A stretch of DNA of 64,000 nt from Acrocarpospora macrocephala (GTDB lineage: Bacteria; Actinomycetota; Actinomycetes; Streptosporangiales; Streptosporangiaceae): assembly GCF_009687865.1 (NCBI RefSeq), contig NZ_BLAE01000048.1, positions 1-64,000 on the forward strand. Reading direction: 5' to 3'. A program made the translations under genes and the position numbers. Each line of letters starts with the position of its first letter. The stretch's first letter is position 1. A model generated the notes under the pieces. That model worked only from the letters and a program-made list of their open reading frames with translations. It was not told where the DNA came from and did no database searches. Shown one piece after another: positions 33,357 through 42,411 of this stretch.

Positions 33357-34097
33357 ATGACCGCTATCCCCGACACCGCCCTGCGCCTGCGCGATCTGCG
33401 CAAGGAATACCGCATGGGCAAGCAGACCGTGACCGCCCTCGACGGCGTCACTCTCGATCTCCCCCGCGGCAGCTTCACCGCGGTGATGGGCCCGTCCGGC
33501 TCCGGCAAGTCCACGCTGCTGCACTGCGCGGCCGGGCTCGACCGGCCGGATTCCGGCACGGTGGAGCTGGCCGGCACGCCGCTGGGCGGGCTGAGCGAGC
33601 GGGCGCTGACCAAGCTGCGCCGGGGCCGGGCCGGCTTCGTCTTCCAGGCCTTCAACCTCCTTCCCTCCCTCACCGCCGCGCAGAACGTCTCGCTGCCACT
33701 CCGGCTGGCCCGCCGGCGGCCGGCGCTCGCCCAGGTGGCGCGGGCCCTGGCCGCCGTGGGGCTGGCCGAGCGGGCCAGGCACCGGCCCGCCGAGCTGTCC
33801 GGCGGGCAGCAGCAGCGCGTCGCCGTCGCGCGGGCGCTGGTCACCTCACCCGACGTGCTGTTCGCCGACGAGCCGACCGGCGCCCTCGACACCAAGAGCT
33901 CCCACCAGGTCATGGGGCTGCTGCGGCAGCTGGTCGACGAGCACGGCCAGACCGTCGTCATGGTCACCCACGATCCGGTGGTGGCGGCGTGGGCGGACCG
34001 CGTGGTCTTCCTGCGCGACGGCCGCCTCGCCGGTCAGCTGGACCGGCCCACCCCCGAAACCGTGGCCAACCGCCTCGCCCACCTGGAAGACGCCTGA
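33357..34097 (+). CDS. ABC transporter ATPase (antimicrobial-peptide/FtsE type)
   Basis: A 246-residue ATPase: Walker [10 protein letters not shown], signature LSGGQQQRVAVARAL, Walker B VLFADEPTGALD, H-loop VTHD. The ATG at 33357 starts MTAIPDTALRLRDLRKEY, the natural N-terminus. The stop and the permease ATG share one base (TGATG). PTGALD/BceA-type ATPases pair with FtsX-like permeases and handle peptide antibiotics or envelope substrates. Regulation is probably by the divergent two-component system. Confidence 0.93.
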   Translation: MTAIPDTALRLRDLRKEYRMGKQTVTALDGVTLDLPRGSFTAVMGPSGSGKSTLLHCAAGLDRPDSGTVELAGTPLGGLSERALTKLRRGRAGFVFQAFNLLPSLTAAQNVSLPLRLARRRPALAQVARALAAVGLAERARHRPAELSGGQQQRVAVARALVTSPDVLFADEPTGALDTKSSHQVMGLLRQLVDEHGQTVVMVTHDPVVAAWADRVVFLRDGRLAGQLDRPTPETVANRLAHLEDA

Positions 34098-36043
34098 TGC
34101 CCACCCAGACCCGGATGACCGCCCCGACTTCGGCGCACCCGCTGTCGGGGCTACGCTCGCGCGCCGCCGCTCTCACCGGCACCGCGCTCGCCCTCGTGCT
34201 GGGCAGCGCCCTCACCTCCGGCACGCTGCTGGTGATCGCCGCCGCCGCACAGGCGTCGGACGCCGGCGAGAACGCGCGGTACTGGGCGACCGTCGTGATG
34301 GTCCTGCTGGGTACGGCGACGACCGTGGCGTGCTTCGTCTCGGTCTTCGTCGTCGCCTCGACCTTCGCGCTCAACGTCGCCCTCCGGCGGCGCGAGCTGG
34401 CGCTGCTGCGGCTGAGCGGCGCGACACCCGGCCAAGTGCGGCGCTCGGTGCTGGCCGAGGCCCTCGTCACGGGGGCGCTGGCCGCCGCGCTCGGCGCGGC
34501 GCTCGGGCCGATCACCGCACCCGTGCTCACCGGGCTGATCGACCGGAGCGGGCTGGTGGCAGGCGGCTTCCCCGTCCCGTACGCCGTCTGGCCGCAGGCC
34601 GTGTCCTTCGGCCTCGGGCTGGCGGTGGCGCTGACCGGGGCGTGGGCCGCGAGCCGGCGCGCCGGGCGGATCAGCCCGCTGGAGGCCCTGCGCGAGGCGT
34701 CGATCGACAGGAAGCCGATGACGAGGAGCCGCTGGACCGGCGGCCTCGCCTTCCTGGCCATCGGCCTGTGGCAGGTGGCTCACGCCCCGTCCACCAGCTC
34801 CGACAGCGCGCTCACCGACACCACGCTCGTCGCCGCGTGCCTCATCACCGCCGTCGCGCTCCTGGCGCCCGTCATCGTCCCGCCACTGCTGCGCGCGGCC
34901 TGCCTTCCGCTCGCGCGCGGCCGGGGCGCGAACGGGATGCTGGCCAGGGAGAACGCCGGCGCCGCGGTCCAGCGCACCGCGGCCACCGCCGCCCCGGCTC
35001 TCGTCACCGTCGGGCTGGCCGCGGCGCTGGCGGGCGCGCTGGGCACGGTGAGCGCCGCCCAGCTGGGCGATGTCCGGCACCTGGTGCGTGCGGACGCGGT
35101 CGTGAGCGCGCCAGGTGACGGCTCCGTACCCGAGGCCGCCGTGGACGCAGCGGCGGCGATCGATGGAGCGACGGTGAGCGCGCAATCCCGCGGCGAGGTC
35201 TACCTGTCCAAGCCCGACGGCGACGAACGGCGGGCCGCCATCGGAATAGACGCGCGCACCTGGCCCCGGGCGATCGCGGTGAACATCTTGCAGGGCGACC
35301 TTGGCGGGCTCTCCTGGCCGGACACCATGGCCGTCGCCCAGCAGGAGGCCGGGGACCCCGCCATGTCCGTGGGCAAGGCCATCCCCGTACGGTTCCCGGA
35401 CGGCACGACGCGGCGGCTCGAAGTCGTGGCCGTCGTGCGCCAGGTCTCGGAAGCCCTGCCGATCCCCTCGGTGCTGCTGGACCGCGACCTCCTGCGTGCC
35501 CACGACCAGCGAGCCCGTACCGAGGTGGCGTACGTCAGCGGCGCCGACGTACCGGAGGTACGGGCCGCCATCGCCGGAACCGGAGCCCGCACGGGAAACG
35601 CCGCGGACTACGCCGAGGCCCTCCACGGCACCGCCCGGGACAGCAACAACGTGCTCCTGGCCCTCGTCGGCGGCATGTCGCTGGCCTACACCTTCATCGC
35701 TCTCGCGAACACCCTGGTCATGACCACGGCGGATCGCAGGAGGGAATTCGCCATGCTGCGGATGGCGGGGGCCACCCGGGGTCAGATCGTGCGGCTCGCG
35801 GCGTACGAGGCCGCGGCCGCCGTCCTGGTCGGCGCACTCCTCGGCATCACCGTGGCGCTGCTCACCTTGCGAAGTCTGGCTTCGGCCCTGTCGGAGAACT
35901 TCGTCACGATCTCTCCGGTCATGCCATGGGCGCTGACCGCCGCGGCGACGGGCGCCTGCCTCGCGGCGGCCGCCGCCACAGCGGCACTCACCGCGACATA
36001 CACGCTTGGCTGGCCGCGTCAGCCGAGGATGCCGCGGTCGTAG
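34097..36043 (+). CDS. FtsX-like ABC permease
   Basis: A 648-residue permease with two FtsX-type blocks. Block 1 is residues ~20-215, with four helices and FALNVALRRRELALLRLSGAT; block 2 is ~500-640, with DRRREFAMLRMAGATRGQIVRL. Between them is a ~200-residue extracellular part (~320-510). This is the BceB-like/YtrF layout without the long BceB domain. The last 25 bp overlap the convergent response-regulator gene. Confidence 0.92.
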   Translation: MPTQTRMTAPTSAHPLSGLRSRAAALTGTALALVLGSALTSGTLLVIAAAAQASDAGENARYWATVVMVLLGTATTVACFVSVFVVASTFALNVALRRRELALLRLSGATPGQVRRSVLAEALVTGALAAALGAALGPITAPVLTGLIDRSGLVAGGFPVPYAVWPQAVSFGLGLAVALTGAWAASRRAGRISPLEALREASIDRKPMTRSRWTGGLAFLAIGLWQVAHAPSTSSDSALTDTTLVAACLITAVALLAPVIVPPLLRAACLPLARGRGANGMLARENAGAAVQRTAATAAPALVTVGLAAALAGALGTVSAAQLGDVRHLVRADAVVSAPGDGSVPEAAVDAAAAIDGATVSAQSRGEVYLSKPDGDERRAAIGIDARTWPRAIAVNILQGDLGGLSWPDTMAVAQQEAGDPAMSVGKAIPVRFPDGTTRRLEVVAVVRQVSEALPIPSVLLDRDLLRAHDQRARTEVAYVSGADVPEVRAAIAGTGARTGNAADYAEALHGTARDSNNVLLALVGGMSLAYTFIALANTLVMTTADRRREFAMLRMAGATRGQIVRLAAYEAAAAVLVGALLGITVALLTLRSLASALSENFVTISPVMPWALTAAATGACLAAAAATAALTATYTLGWPRQPRMPRS

Positions 36044-36651
36044 GCGGTGGCGACGGCGGCGGCGCGGTCGTTGACGTTGAGTTTGGCGTAGATGTGGGTG
36101 AGGTGGCTTTTGACGGTGGCCTCGCTGATGAACAGGATGGCGGCGACCTCGCGGTTGGGGGTGCCCTTGGCGACCAGGCGGAGGATCTCGCGTTCGCGGG
36201 CGGTCAGGGTGGTGGTGGCGGGGGAACGTACCCGGGAGACCAGGCGGGCGGCGATGGCGGGGGACAGGACGGTGCGGCCCGCGGCGGCGGCGCGGACGGC
36301 GGTGAACAGTTCGTCGCGGGGGGCGTCCTTGAGGAGGTAGCCGGTGGCGCCGGCCTCGATCGCGGGGATGGTGTCGGAGTCGGTGTCGTAGGTGGTGAGC
36401 ACGAGCACCTTGCAGCGGGGGTTGCGGCGCGACAGATCCCTGATGGCCTCGACTCCGCCGCCGCCGGGCATGCGCAGGTCCATCAGGACCACGTCGGGGT
36501 CGAGCCGCGCGGCCAGGGCGACCGCGGTGACGCCGTCGGCGGCCTCGCCGAGGACCTCGAAGCCGGCGGCGGAGGCGAAGATGCCGTGCAGCCCGTGCCG
36601 CACGACCGGATGGTCGTCGACGATCAGCAGGGTGATGGGCGGTTCAGTCAT
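36019..36651 (-). CDS. NarL/FixJ-type response regulator
   Basis: A 210-residue regulator: VDDHPVVRHG, phospho-Asp in VVLMDLRMPGGGG, Lys in LLKDAP, and the HTH LTAREREILRLVAKGTPNREVA with SEATVKSHLTHIYAKL. It starts within the last 8 bp of the kinase gene. It is the fourth and last gene of an ATPase-permease-kinase-regulator operon. Confidence 0.94.
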   Translation of the reverse strand: MTEPPITLLIVDDHPVVRHGLHGIFASAAGFEVLGEAADGVTAVALAARLDPDVVLMDLRMPGGGGVEAIRDLSRRNPRCKVLVLTTYDTDSDTIPAIEAGATGYLLKDAPRDELFTAVRAAAAGRTVLSPAIAARLVSRVRSPATTTLTAREREILRLVAKGTPNREVAAILFISEATVKSHLTHIYAKLNVNDRAAAVATAYDRGILG

Positions 36652-37876
36652 GGCGCACCAACGGTACGCGGGCCGAGACGGCGGTGCCGCCGCCGGGCTC
36701 GGACTCGATCTCGACGGTGCCCGCCACGCGCTCGGCCCTGGCGCGCATGCCGCCGAGCCCGAAACCGCCGCGCGCGGGCCGGGACGGCGGGTCGAAGCCG
36801 CGGCCGTCGTCGCGGACGTCCAGGCTCACCTCGTCGTCGAAGTAGGACAGGGTGACGCCGATCCTGGTGGCGTGCGCGTGCCGGCCGGCGTTGGCCAGCG
36901 CCTCCTGGGCGATGCGGAGCAGGGCGGCCTCGATCTCCTCGTGCAGGGGTTCCACGATCCCGGTGACGGTGAACTCGGCCCGTACGCCCGTCGAATCCGA
37001 CCAGGCCGCCACGATGTTCTCCAGCGCCTTGGGCAGCGGGTCGTACTGCAGCGGGGCCGGGCCGAGGTTGCGGACCGAGCGGCGGGCCTCGCCGAGGCTC
37101 TGCCGGGCCAGGGCCGCCGCCCGCTGGATGTGGTCGGCGGGGGCGGCGCTGTCGGCCGCCGCCTGGAGCTGGGTGACGATGCCGGCCAGGCCCTGGGCGA
37201 TGGTGTCGTGGATCTCGGCGGCGAGGCGGCGGCGCTCGTCGTGCACGCCCGCCTCCCTGGCCTGGACCAGGAGCTGCGCGTGCAGACCCGCGTTCTCCGC
37301 CAGCGCCAGCTCCAGCCGGGCGTTGGCCTGGCGCAGTTCGGCGATGGTGTCGGCCTTGGCCTTGGCGCTCTCGCCCTCCTTGACCGAGAAGTGGTGGAGC
37401 AGCAGGACGATCCCGCTGTTGATCGCGTAGAGCACGGCGAAGCCCATCCACTCGGTCGGGCCGTTCAGCGGGAAGCCGCCGGCGGTGGCGGCGGCCATGG
37501 GCACGGCCGTGGCGAGCAGCGCGGCGCGCACCTGGCGGGGCGGCAGCCAGCGGTCGGCGTCGTAGTAGCCGATCAGGGCGTAGACGGCGAAGACCGGGGC
37601 CAGCCAGGACAGGGCGAAGGAGAGCGCGTACCTGATTGCGTAGTACGCCTGGCCGGCCGCCCCGATCCCCGCCCGGCCGGGGGCCGCCCGGCTCCACCAC
37701 AGCTGCAGCGCGAGCGCGGCGCCGGCCAGCGCCACCGTCCCGCGCCGCGCGCCGGCTCCGGCCGGCAGCAGGTCGGCGGCGACCGCCATCAGCGAGGAGA
37801 TGCCCAGCAGCAGGTACGGCCCCCACCGGTAGAACTGCTCCCACCGGACCTCCACCGGCACCGCGTCACTCGCCAT
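36644..37876 (-). CDS. Sensor histidine kinase
   Basis: A 410-residue kinase with about six membrane segments in residues 15-170, a coiled-coil linker (~175-210, KAKADTIAELRQANARLELALAEN), HisKA_3 DERRRLAAEIHDTIAQGLAG (His near 225), and the ATPase motifs RDDGRGFDPP and GFGLGGMRARAE. I chose the ATG at 37876 (MASDAVPVEVRW) as the first plausible start. It is 20 bp downstream of the ABC-2 permease gene and therefore in the same operon. Confidence 0.9.
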   Translation of the reverse strand: MASDAVPVEVRWEQFYRWGPYLLLGISSLMAVAADLLPAGAGARRGTVALAGAALALQLWWSRAAPGRAGIGAAGQAYYAIRYALSFALSWLAPVFAVYALIGYYDADRWLPPRQVRAALLATAVPMAAATAGGFPLNGPTEWMGFAVLYAINSGIVLLLHHFSVKEGESAKAKADTIAELRQANARLELALAENAGLHAQLLVQAREAGVHDERRRLAAEIHDTIAQGLAGIVTQLQAAADSAAPADHIQRAAALARQSLGEARRSVRNLGPAPLQYDPLPKALENIVAAWSDSTGVRAEFTVTGIVEPLHEEIEAALLRIAQEALANAGRHAHATRIGVTLSYFDDEVSLDVRDDGRGFDPPSRPARGGFGLGGMRARAERVAGTVEIESEPGGGTAVSARVPLVRHD

Positions 37877-37896
37877 GCCCCCAGTCTGCGGGCCGG

Positions 37897-38637
37897 TCAC
37901 TCCCAGCGGAACCATCGTGCGGCGGCCGCGATCAAGGCGACGGTCCACAGCGCCGTCACGGCCAGCAGCGACCAGGCGGGCCAGTCGCCGCGCATCGCCT
38001 GGCCGAGCGCCTGCGCGGCCGCCCCGAACGGGGTGAGCTCCACGACGCGGCGGGCGATCTCCGGCAGGACCTGGACAGGACCCCACAGGCCCGCGGAGAC
38101 GACCAGCGGGAAGAAGACGATCGTGGCGGCCGTGGTGGCCGTCCTGGTGTTCGGGACGAGCGCGGCGATGATCGTGCCGATCGCGAGCGCCACCAGGGCG
38201 GCCAACACCAAGGCCACCGAGTAGCCGGGCAGGTGGCGGGGGAGCGACACGCCGTGGATGAGCCGCCCGGCGGCGATCACCAGGACGGCCGAGCCGAGCG
38301 CGACCAGGGTGTGCAGCACGATCTGCGCCGTGAGCAGGGTGAGCGGCCGGACCGGCGTGGTGGACATGCGGCGCAGGATCCCCTGCTCCCGGTAGCCGGC
38401 CAGGAACCCCGGCATGACCTGCGTGCCCGACATGATCACGGCGAGCAGCACGGCCACGGGGACGTAGGCGTCGACCATGCGCAGCCCGCCGAGCGCCGGG
38501 TCGGCCGCCCGGAAGGACGGCAGCAGGCCCAGGATCGTCAGCAGCAGGGGCGGGAAGGCCACGACCCAGAACACCCCCGCCCGGTTGCGGCCGATGAGGC
38601 GGGCCTCGGCTCTGAGTACGGCGGTGGAGGCGGACAT
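37897..38637 (-). CDS. ABC-2 type transporter permease
   Basis: A 246-residue membrane protein with six segments. The conserved cytoplasmic motif YREQGILRRMSTTPV, after helix 2, is the hallmark of ABC-2/DrrB-type exporters (drug or lipid export). One base separates it from the ATPase gene. With the kinase and regulator it makes a self-regulated export unit. Confidence 0.93.
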   Translation of the reverse strand: MSASTAVLRAEARLIGRNRAGVFWVVAFPPLLLTILGLLPSFRAADPALGGLRMVDAYVPVAVLLAVIMSGTQVMPGFLAGYREQGILRRMSTTPVRPLTLLTAQIVLHTLVALGSAVLVIAAGRLIHGVSLPRHLPGYSVALVLAALVALAIGTIIAALVPNTRTATTAATIVFFPLVVSAGLWGPVQVLPEIARRVVELTPFGAAAQALGQAMRGDWPAWSLLAVTALWTVALIAAAARWFRWE

Positions 38638-38638
38638 G

Positions 38639-39544
38639 TCAGGTCTCCCGCTCGGTGAAGTGGAGGAAGGCGTCGTCCAGGGTGGGGGTCGTGACCTGGA
38701 GCCGGTGCGCCGTGATCTGGTGCCTGGCCAGCAGGGCGACCAGCGGCCCGACGGTCTCGTCGGTGCCGCGCACGCTCACCTGGCCGTCCTCGCCGTGCCG
38801 TACGGACACCACCGCGGGCAGCGCGGCCAGGTCCAGGTCGGCGACGGGCCGGGAGGGCGTGAAGGTGATGACCGTGGCCCCGTCGGTGCGGCGGATCAGC
38901 CCGGCGGGCGTGTCGAGGGCGACGACCTTGCCCGCGTTGAGCACGGCGATCCGGTCGCACAGGCGCTGGGCCTCCTCCATGAAATGGGTGACCAGCAGGA
39001 CGGTCACCCCGGCGGCCCGCACGTCCTCGATCAGCTGCCAGGTGTCGCGGCGGGCGCGCGGGTCGAGTCCCGTGGTGAGCTCGTCGAGCACGACGGCCCT
39101 GGGGGAGCCGATGAGGGCGAGCGCGATGGACAGGCGCTGCCGCTGGCCGCCGGAGAGGGCGCCGAAGCGGGCGCCGAGCCGATCGGTGAGGCCGAGTTGT
39201 TCCGCCAGCGCGCGCCAGTCGGCCGGGGCCGGGTAGAAGGCGCTGTAGAGCTGGAGCGCCTCGCGTACGGTCAGGTTCTCCTGGAGCGCGCTCTGCTGGA
39301 GTTGCACGCCGAGGATCCGGGTGACCCGCGCCCGATCGGCGCGCGGGTCGAGCCCGGCCACCCGGACCTGCCCGGCGTCGGGCGCCCGCAGCCCTTCGAC
39401 GCACTCGACCGTGGTGGTCTTGCCCGCGCCGTTGGGGCCGAGCACGCCGAAGATCTCCCCTTCCTCGACGGCGAAGGAGACACCGTCGACCACGGGCCGG
39501 CCCCCGTAGGACTTGCGCAGTCCGGTGACTTCGATGATGGGCAT
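38639..39544 (-). CDS. ABC-2 exporter ATPase (DrrA/CcmA type)
   Basis: A 301-residue ATPase. Walker A is GPNGAGKTT, the signature LSGGQRQRLSIALAL, Walker B AVVLDELTTGLDP, H-loop VTHFMEEA. The C-terminal ~80-residue extension (VITFTPSRPVADLDL ...) is typical of DrrA-like drug exporters. The ATG at 39544 (MPIIEVTGLRKSYGG) was chosen over an upstream in-frame ATG because homology starts here. A 36-bp palindrome lies about 50 bp upstream. Confidence 0.93.
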   Translation of the reverse strand: MPIIEVTGLRKSYGGRPVVDGVSFAVEEGEIFGVLGPNGAGKTTTVECVEGLRAPDAGQVRVAGLDPRADRARVTRILGVQLQQSALQENLTVREALQLYSAFYPAPADWRALAEQLGLTDRLGARFGALSGGQRQRLSIALALIGSPRAVVLDELTTGLDPRARRDTWQLIEDVRAAGVTVLLVTHFMEEAQRLCDRIAVLNAGKVVALDTPAGLIRRTDGATVITFTPSRPVADLDLAALPAVVSVRHGEDGQVSVRGTDETVGPLVALLARHQITAHRLQVTTPTLDDAFLHFTERET

Positions 39545-39592
39545 GCCTCGATGGTCGCGGGCGGGGCGGCCGCCGGGCATCGCCCGTCGCGC

Positions 39593-39628
39593 TACGCCCC
39601 CATCATCCGATCGGATGATGGGGGCGTA
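39593..39628. promoter_or_regulatory. 36-bp perfect palindrome between SGNH and ABC exporter genes
   Basis: Left arm TACGCCCCCATCATCCGA (39593-39610) is followed directly by its exact reverse complement (39611-39628). It begins 10 bp after the secreted SGNH hydrolase stop and ends ~50 bp before the exporter ATPase ATG. As RNA it would form a very stable hairpin with almost no loop, but there is no U-run, so it could be a terminator of the kind seen in actinomycetes, an operator for the exporter operon, or both. Confidence 0.7.
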
Positions 39629-39637
39629 CGACCGGGC

Positions 39638-41032
39638 CTAGTCGAAGCCGAAGCCCCAGGGGAGCGGTTCGCGGTGGAAGAGCCGGCTCGGGACGGCGTC
39701 GGCGATCGCCTTGTAGCCGGTCGGGTTCAGGTGCAGGTGGTCGCCGACGTCGTAGGCCGGGAGGAGCTGCCGCGGGTTGGCCGGATCGCGCGTGGCCCGG
39801 TCGAGGTCGATCACGGCGTCGAACCTGCGGCTGGTGCGGATCCAGTCGTTGACCGTCTGCCGGGCCGCCTCCCGGAATCCCTGCGCGTCGTCGTAGGCGG
39901 TGTTGGCGCCGAACGGCGTCAGCGTCGCGCCGTACACCCGGATCCCGTGGGCGTGGGCCCGGACGATCATCTGGTCGTAGGCTGTGATCAGGTCGGCGGC
40001 GACCTGCTGCTGGGCGGCCTGGGTGGCCTCGGCCGTGCCGATGTCGTTGACGCCCTCGAACAGGATCAGCCACTCGACCCCGCTCTGCGCCAGCACGTCG
40101 CGGTCCAGCCGGCCCAGGGCGTTGGGCCCGAGCCCGTCGTTCAGGACCCGGTTGCCGCCGGCGGCCTGGTTGAGCACCGCCACGTTCGCCGTGTCCTGGC
40201 GGGCGTGCAGGCGGTCGAGCAGCTGGTCCGGCCAGCGGTCGTTCATGTTCGTGGTCGAGCCGCGCCCGTCGGTGAGCGAGTCGCCCACGACGGCGACCGC
40301 CGCGGTCGTGCTCTTCGACCACACCTCCACGCCGCTGAGGAAGTACCAGTGGTCGGTACGGGTCGCCCCCACCAGATCCGCCGCCCCGACGTGATCACCC
40401 GCCAGCAGGTACGACGAGGTCCGGGAACCGGGATGCGAGGTGATGTTGTTGGAGTTCTGCCCCTGGGCCAGGTACAACGTCACGGTGAGGTTGGAGCGCG
40501 GGGTCACGGTGAAGTTCAGCGGGTCGGAGACCACCTGCGCGCCGACCGGGACGACCACCGAGGACCGGCCGCTGAACGTGACCGGCCGGATGGTCGCCGG
40601 CAGGACCGCGCTGACGCCCGCCTGCCCTCCGGCCGGCAGCGCGATGGTCACCTGGGTGATGGGCAGCGCCGTACCCCCGAAGGCGTTGGAGAAGCGCAGC
40701 CGCATCTGCTGCCCGCCGACCGAGGTGTGTACGGTCTGCCGCAGCGTGGCGTCGGCGAGCACCAGGTTGTCCTGCGTGAACGGCGCCGGGGGCAGGTTGC
40801 CCGGCTCGGTCAGCTGGGGCATCGACACCCAGGTGTTGACCCAGTGCCCCGCCATCTTGGGCGAGACGCGCGCCGGATCCTGTGCGCGGCCCTGCGCGCC
40901 CAGGGCGCTGAAGGCCGGCGCCGCCACGACGACGGCCACCGCGACGACCGCGGCGATCATGACCCGGACGAGCTGCGACATCCGTTCGGCCGGCTGGGCG
41001 AGCACGGCCGGGTACGGCCGGGCCCGCCTCAC
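39638..41032 (-). CDS. Secreted SGNH/GDSL lipase-esterase
   Basis: A 464-residue exported enzyme. The N-terminus has an Arg-rich head and a hydrophobic core (MIAAVVAVAVVVAAPAFSALGA) with a signal-peptidase site near residue 46. Residues ~50-215 form a jelly-roll-like domain (HWVNTWVSMPQ ...). The SGNH domain (~240-460) has VVGDSLTDGRGS (Ser), GGNR, FEGVNDIG (Asn) and GDHLHLNPTGY (Asp/His). The GTG at 41032 has GGAG 9 nt upstream; ATG 40981 is an alternative. Acts outside the cell, probably on esters or acetylated polysaccharides. Confidence 0.88.
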   Translation of the reverse strand: MRRARPYPAVLAQPAERMSQLVRVMIAAVVAVAVVVAAPAFSALGAQGRAQDPARVSPKMAGHWVNTWVSMPQLTEPGNLPPAPFTQDNLVLADATLRQTVHTSVGGQQMRLRFSNAFGGTALPITQVTIALPAGGQAGVSAVLPATIRPVTFSGRSSVVVPVGAQVVSDPLNFTVTPRSNLTVTLYLAQGQNSNNITSHPGSRTSSYLLAGDHVGAADLVGATRTDHWYFLSGVEVWSKSTTAAVAVVGDSLTDGRGSTTNMNDRWPDQLLDRLHARQDTANVAVLNQAAGGNRVLNDGLGPNALGRLDRDVLAQSGVEWLILFEGVNDIGTAEATQAAQQQVAADLITAYDQMIVRAHAHGIRVYGATLTPFGANTAYDDAQGFREAARQTVNDWIRTSRRFDAVIDLDRATRDPANPRQLLPAYDVGDHLHLNPTGYKAIADAVPSRLFHREPLPWGFGFD

Positions 41033-41405
41033 CGGCCGACTCCACGGCGCCGGGGGGAGTGCAAAGGTTTCATCGCTGACCCTCCATCAACTCTGTTCCT
41101 GACGACGATCGGCCCCGAAAAGTTTCTGACCAGTTCGGAAATATTTCGGAGGCAACGTACGACGCCTGGATCACCCGGTCAATGGGCTCCCCGCCACCAA
41201 GCGGAGCTCGCCCGCGAGGCCCTAGCGGCGGCCACCACGCACAGCCTCGGCTCCGGCGAGGTTAGGCCCACTGTGATGAGCGAGCCCGACCCGGCGGCCG
41301 CAGATCCTCCGTCCCGTGAAACGTTCACCCCCGATGACACGCGAGCAAGATCTTTGGGGGCCGGGAGTGCCGTGGATAGAGTTGCCGTAATCACGGGGGT
41401 GCGAA
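41033..41405. promoter_or_regulatory. 373-bp divergent intergenic region
   Basis: This is the control region for the secreted SGNH hydrolase (minus) and the LLM oxidoreductase (plus). GAAATATTTC at 41138-41147 is a perfect 10-bp palindrome in an AT-rich patch (TTCGGAAATATTTCGG), a plausible regulator site for the hydrolase gene. The rest (41160-41400) has the codon-like GC of coding DNA, but every frame is interrupted or Arg/Pro-rich; no gene is supported. Confidence 0.45.
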
Positions 41406-42275
41406 ATGAACGTCGGCCTTGGCCTGCCCATCGGCGATCCGCGGACGCTGCTCGACTGGGCCCGGCGGGCCGACGCCGGGCCGTTCAGCACGATCGGCCT
41501 GCTGGACCGTCTGGTCTACGACAACCCCGAACCCCTGGTGACGCTGGCGGCACTCGCGGGCGCCACCACGCGCATCCGGGTGCAGACGGGGGTGCTGATC
41601 GCCCCGATGCGGCAGCCCGCCCTGATGGCCAAGCAGGCCGCGACGCTGGATCGCCTCTCCGGCGGCCGTCTCACGCTCGGCATCGGGCTCGGGGCCCGGC
41701 GGGACGACTACTTGGCGGCGGGAGTGGAACTGCGCGGCCGGGGCGCGCTGCTGGATGAGATCATGACCGTGCTGCGCCGCGTCTGGTCCGGCGGGCCGTA
41801 CGGGGTTGGAGTGGGGCCGATCGGGCCCGCGCCCGCGCGCGAAGGCGGCCCCGAGGTGCTGTTCGGCACCTTCAGTCCGGCCGGGATCCAGCGGATCGCC
41901 CGCTTCGGGGACGGCCTCCTGTGCTCGGCGCCGCCGGCCGAGATGACGCGCCTGTTCCGCGCCACCGAGCAGGCCTGGCAGGCGGCCGGCCGCGACGGGC
42001 GCCCCAAGCTGGTCGCCCAGGTCAACGCCGCCCTCGGCCCGGATGCCGTCATCGAGGAGGCGCGCGGCCAGCTCCACCGCTACTACAGCGGACCCCAGTT
42101 CCTGAACGCGCCGGATGACTACGCCGACAGCACCGTGCGGCGAATGCTCGGCACGCGCGACCAGATCCACGATGCCCTCGGCCGGGCGCGCGACATGGGA
42201 GCCGACGAGGTCATGTTCTACTGCTGGTCCAAGGACGTGGATCAGGTCGACCGCTTCGCAGACGTGATGCCGTGA
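41406..42275 (+). CDS. LLM-class F420-dependent oxidoreductase-like protein
   Basis: A 289-residue luciferase-like TIM-barrel protein. Features include an N-terminal MNVGLGLPIGD strand, the VLIAPMRQPALMAKQAATLDRLSGGRLTLGIGLG block, and the C-terminal FYCWSKDVDQVDRFADVM. This subgroup usually uses coenzyme F420 in actinomycetes, though F420 use is inferred from the family. Substrate unknown. An inverted repeat lies 26 bp after its stop. Confidence 0.86.
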   Translation: MNVGLGLPIGDPRTLLDWARRADAGPFSTIGLLDRLVYDNPEPLVTLAALAGATTRIRVQTGVLIAPMRQPALMAKQAATLDRLSGGRLTLGIGLGARRDDYLAAGVELRGRGALLDEIMTVLRRVWSGGPYGVGVGPIGPAPAREGGPEVLFGTFSPAGIQRIARFGDGLLCSAPPAEMTRLFRATEQAWQAAGRDGRPKLVAQVNAALGPDAVIEEARGQLHRYYSGPQFLNAPDDYADSTVRRMLGTRDQIHDALGRARDMGADEVMFYCWSKDVDQVDRFADVMP

Positions 42276-42300
42276 TTGCTCAAGGCGTGCTCATCGGACG

Positions 42301-42393
42301 ATGCGATCTTCGCATGGGCCGGCCAATTCCGGCGTAGCAGCGCTCCCACGCCGGTTCAAAGCGACACTTGTGGGCATTCGTGACTCCCAGTCA
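42301..42393. promoter_or_regulatory. Two inverted repeats upstream of the catalase gene
   Basis: ATGCGA-TCT-TCGCAT (42301-42315) has perfect 6-bp arms, and TGACT-CCC-AGTCA (42381-42393) has perfect 5-bp arms. The second is about 19 bp before the catalase ATG, just ahead of the AAAAAGGAAGAGGAG ribosome-binding region, so it could be an operator. The first is nearer the LLM gene's stop and may serve as a weak terminator. Confidence 0.4.
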
Positions 42394-42411
42394 TAAAAAG
42401 GAAGAGGAGTC

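Noticed and set aside
41160-41405. Possible small gene in the SGNH/LLM intergenic region
   Set aside because: All frames are short, interrupted or Arg/Pro-rich, with no start-site signal; it is more simply control DNA.
38477-41758. A 1093-codon open frame on the plus strand
   Set aside because: It runs antisense across the ABC-2 permease, ATPase and SGNH hydrolase genes, has Arg/Gly/Asp-rich low-complexity translation and no domain; it is a by-product of high GC content.
42381-42393. TGACT-CCC-AGTCA upstream of katE as another TAGTCA element
   Set aside because: It shares only AGTCA with the element at 28553-28586; the spacing and third half-site are missing, so a common regulator is not supported.
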